The notes under the pieces are model-generated. The model made no database searches, was not told the origin of the DNA, and saw nothing but the letters and a program-made list of their open reading frames with translations. A program made the translations under genes and the position numbers. A DNA stretch of 64,000 bases from assembly GCF_001639105.2 (NCBI RefSeq), contig NZ_CP028907.1, positions 371,118 through 435,117 of the forward strand, written 5' to 3'. Below are positions 63,208 through 64,000 of this stretch, in pieces; positions within the stretch are counted from its first letter, which is position 1, and every line of letters starts with the position of its first letter. This stretch comes from Azospirillum humicireducens. GTDB taxonomy: Bacteria > Pseudomonadota > Alphaproteobacteria > Azospirillales > Azospirillaceae.

Positions 63208-64000
63208 ATGATCACAGCCATTCCCGCCTCTGTCGACGACACGCTGGCGCTCCTCACCCGCGGGCATTACGTCGCGGACCGCTCCCTGGCGACGGCACTG
63301 TTCCTGGCGCTGAAGCTGAAGCGCCCGCTGTTCCTGGAGGGCGAGGCCGGCGTCGGCAAGACGGAGATCGCCAAGGTCCTGTCGGCGACGCTCGGGCGCA
63401 AGCTGCTGCGGCTGCAATGCTATGAGGGGTTGGACGCCTCCTCCGCCGTCTATGAGTGGAACTATGCCCGCCAGATGATGGAAATCCGGTTGGCCGAAGC
63501 GTCGGGCGCGCAGGATCGCGACTCACTGACCGCCGACCTGTTTTCCGAGCGCTTCCTGGTCAAGCGCCCGCTGCTGCAGGCGCTGGAGCCGGATCTCGCC
63601 GGGCCGCCGGTGCTGCTGATCGATGAGTTGGACCGCACCGACGAACCGTTCGAAGCCTATCTGCTTGAGATTCTGTCCGACTATCAGGTCTCGATCCCGG
63701 AGTTCGGCACCGTCCACGCGCCGGAACCTCCCATCGTCATCCTGACCTCCAACCGCACGCGCGAGATCCACGACGCCCTGAAGCGGCGCTGCTTCTACCA
63801 TTGGGTCGATTATCCCAGTGCCGTGCGGGAGCGGGAGATCCTGTCGGTCAAGGCGCCGCAGGCCGATGCGCGGCTGGCGGCCCAGGTGGTGGGCTTCGTC
63901 CAGACCCTGCGCGGCCTGGACCTCTACAAGGCGCCGGGCGTGGCGGAGACGCTGGACTGGGCGCAGGCCCTCGTCGAGCTGAACCAGTTGGAACTTGAGC
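63208..64000 (+). CDS. coxD: MoxR-type AAA+ ATPase (CoxD-like), 3' end beyond the window
   Basis: 264 codons are visible from ATG 63208 (MITAIPASVDDTLALL) and the frame remains open at the right edge. Walker A is GEAGVGKT (45-52), Walker B PPVLLIDELDR. ILTSNRTREIHDALKRRCFYHWVDYP is the sensor/arginine-finger region of MoxR proteins of the CoxD group. CoxD assists maturation of the Mo-Cu site of CO dehydrogenase. Its place after coxSLM fits an active-site maturation role, though with a form II enzyme no Cu site is expected. ATG has AAGG upstream. Confidence 0.88.
   Translation, partial: MITAIPASVDDTLALLTRGHYVADRSLATALFLALKLKRPLFLEGEAGVGKTEIAKVLSATLGRKLLRLQCYEGLDASSAVYEWNYARQMMEIRLAEASGAQDRDSLTADLFSERFLVKRPLLQALEPDLAGPPVLLIDELDRTDEPFEAYLLEILSDYQVSIPEFGTVHAPEPPIVILTSNRTREIHDALKRRCFYHWVDYPSAVREREILSVKAPQADARLAAQVVGFVQTLRGLDLYKAPGVAETLDWAQALVELNQLELE

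Overview
This is high-GC DNA from an alphaproteobacterium, most plausibly Azospirillum or a close relative in the Rhodospirillales/Azospirillaceae. That is inferred from codon use and gene content (hup hydrogenase cluster, nirK/nor denitrification genes, TRAP transporters, cox-type molybdenum hydroxylase); no ribosomal marker is present. I see no tRNA, rRNA, CRISPR array or transposase.

Layout. (1) 1-7324: carotenoid-type pigment cluster. A divergent aldehyde dehydrogenase (cut by the left edge) faces a tightly overlapping operon of two CrtI/CrtN-like flavin enzymes, a PlsC-like acyltransferase, a family-2 glycosyltransferase and a sulfotransferase whose frame is broken inside its PAPS-binding loop. 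(2) 7329-12184: mazG, then a MarR regulator and an AaeA/AaeB/AaeX-like efflux set. (3) 12253-27675: uptake-hydrogenase regulon. Order: H2-sensing kinase and regulatory hydrogenase (hupTUV), a degenerate GGDEF/EAL-like protein, maturation genes hupDFGHJ-hypA, the sigma54 activator hupR, nickel permease hupE, and the structural operon hupSLC. Sigma54-type -24/-12 promoters lie before hupD and hupS. HupS carries the extra cysteines typical of O2-tolerant enzymes. (4) 27780-34740: a three-domain methyltransferase/glycosyltransferase/FkbM protein, hypF on the minus strand, a type III polyketide synthase with a membrane methyltransferase, and a decayed short-chain dehydrogenase. (5) 35025-38206: a DctPQM TRAP transporter, then an unusual 26-codon gene with a 15-nt match to the 16S anti-Shine-Dalgarno end and its own terminator. 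(6) 38277-46196: nirK, a mogA-like gene, norDQBC on the minus strand, and norEF plus a 51-aa membrane protein on the plus strand. (7) 46361-53696: aromatic aminotransferase, YitT protein, YchJ protein, then a TetR regulator divergent from an RND efflux pair. (8) 53719-53860: a candidate small RNA behind an FNR/NnrR-type box. (9) 53926-59016: NhaD-like antiporter, DUF1850 protein, fused TRAP permease and TAXI receptor. (10) 59363-64000: form-II-type coxSLM and a MoxR ATPase cut by the right edge.

How the parts fit. Much of the window serves life at low oxygen: H2 oxidation under H2-sensing two-component control, and nitrite/NO reduction under a shared 14-bp TTGAC-N4-GTCAA operator. That operator occurs at nirK, at the norC/norE divergence and in front of the candidate small RNA. 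Domain, motif and start calls come from reading the translated sequence; family names are recognition by eye, not search results.
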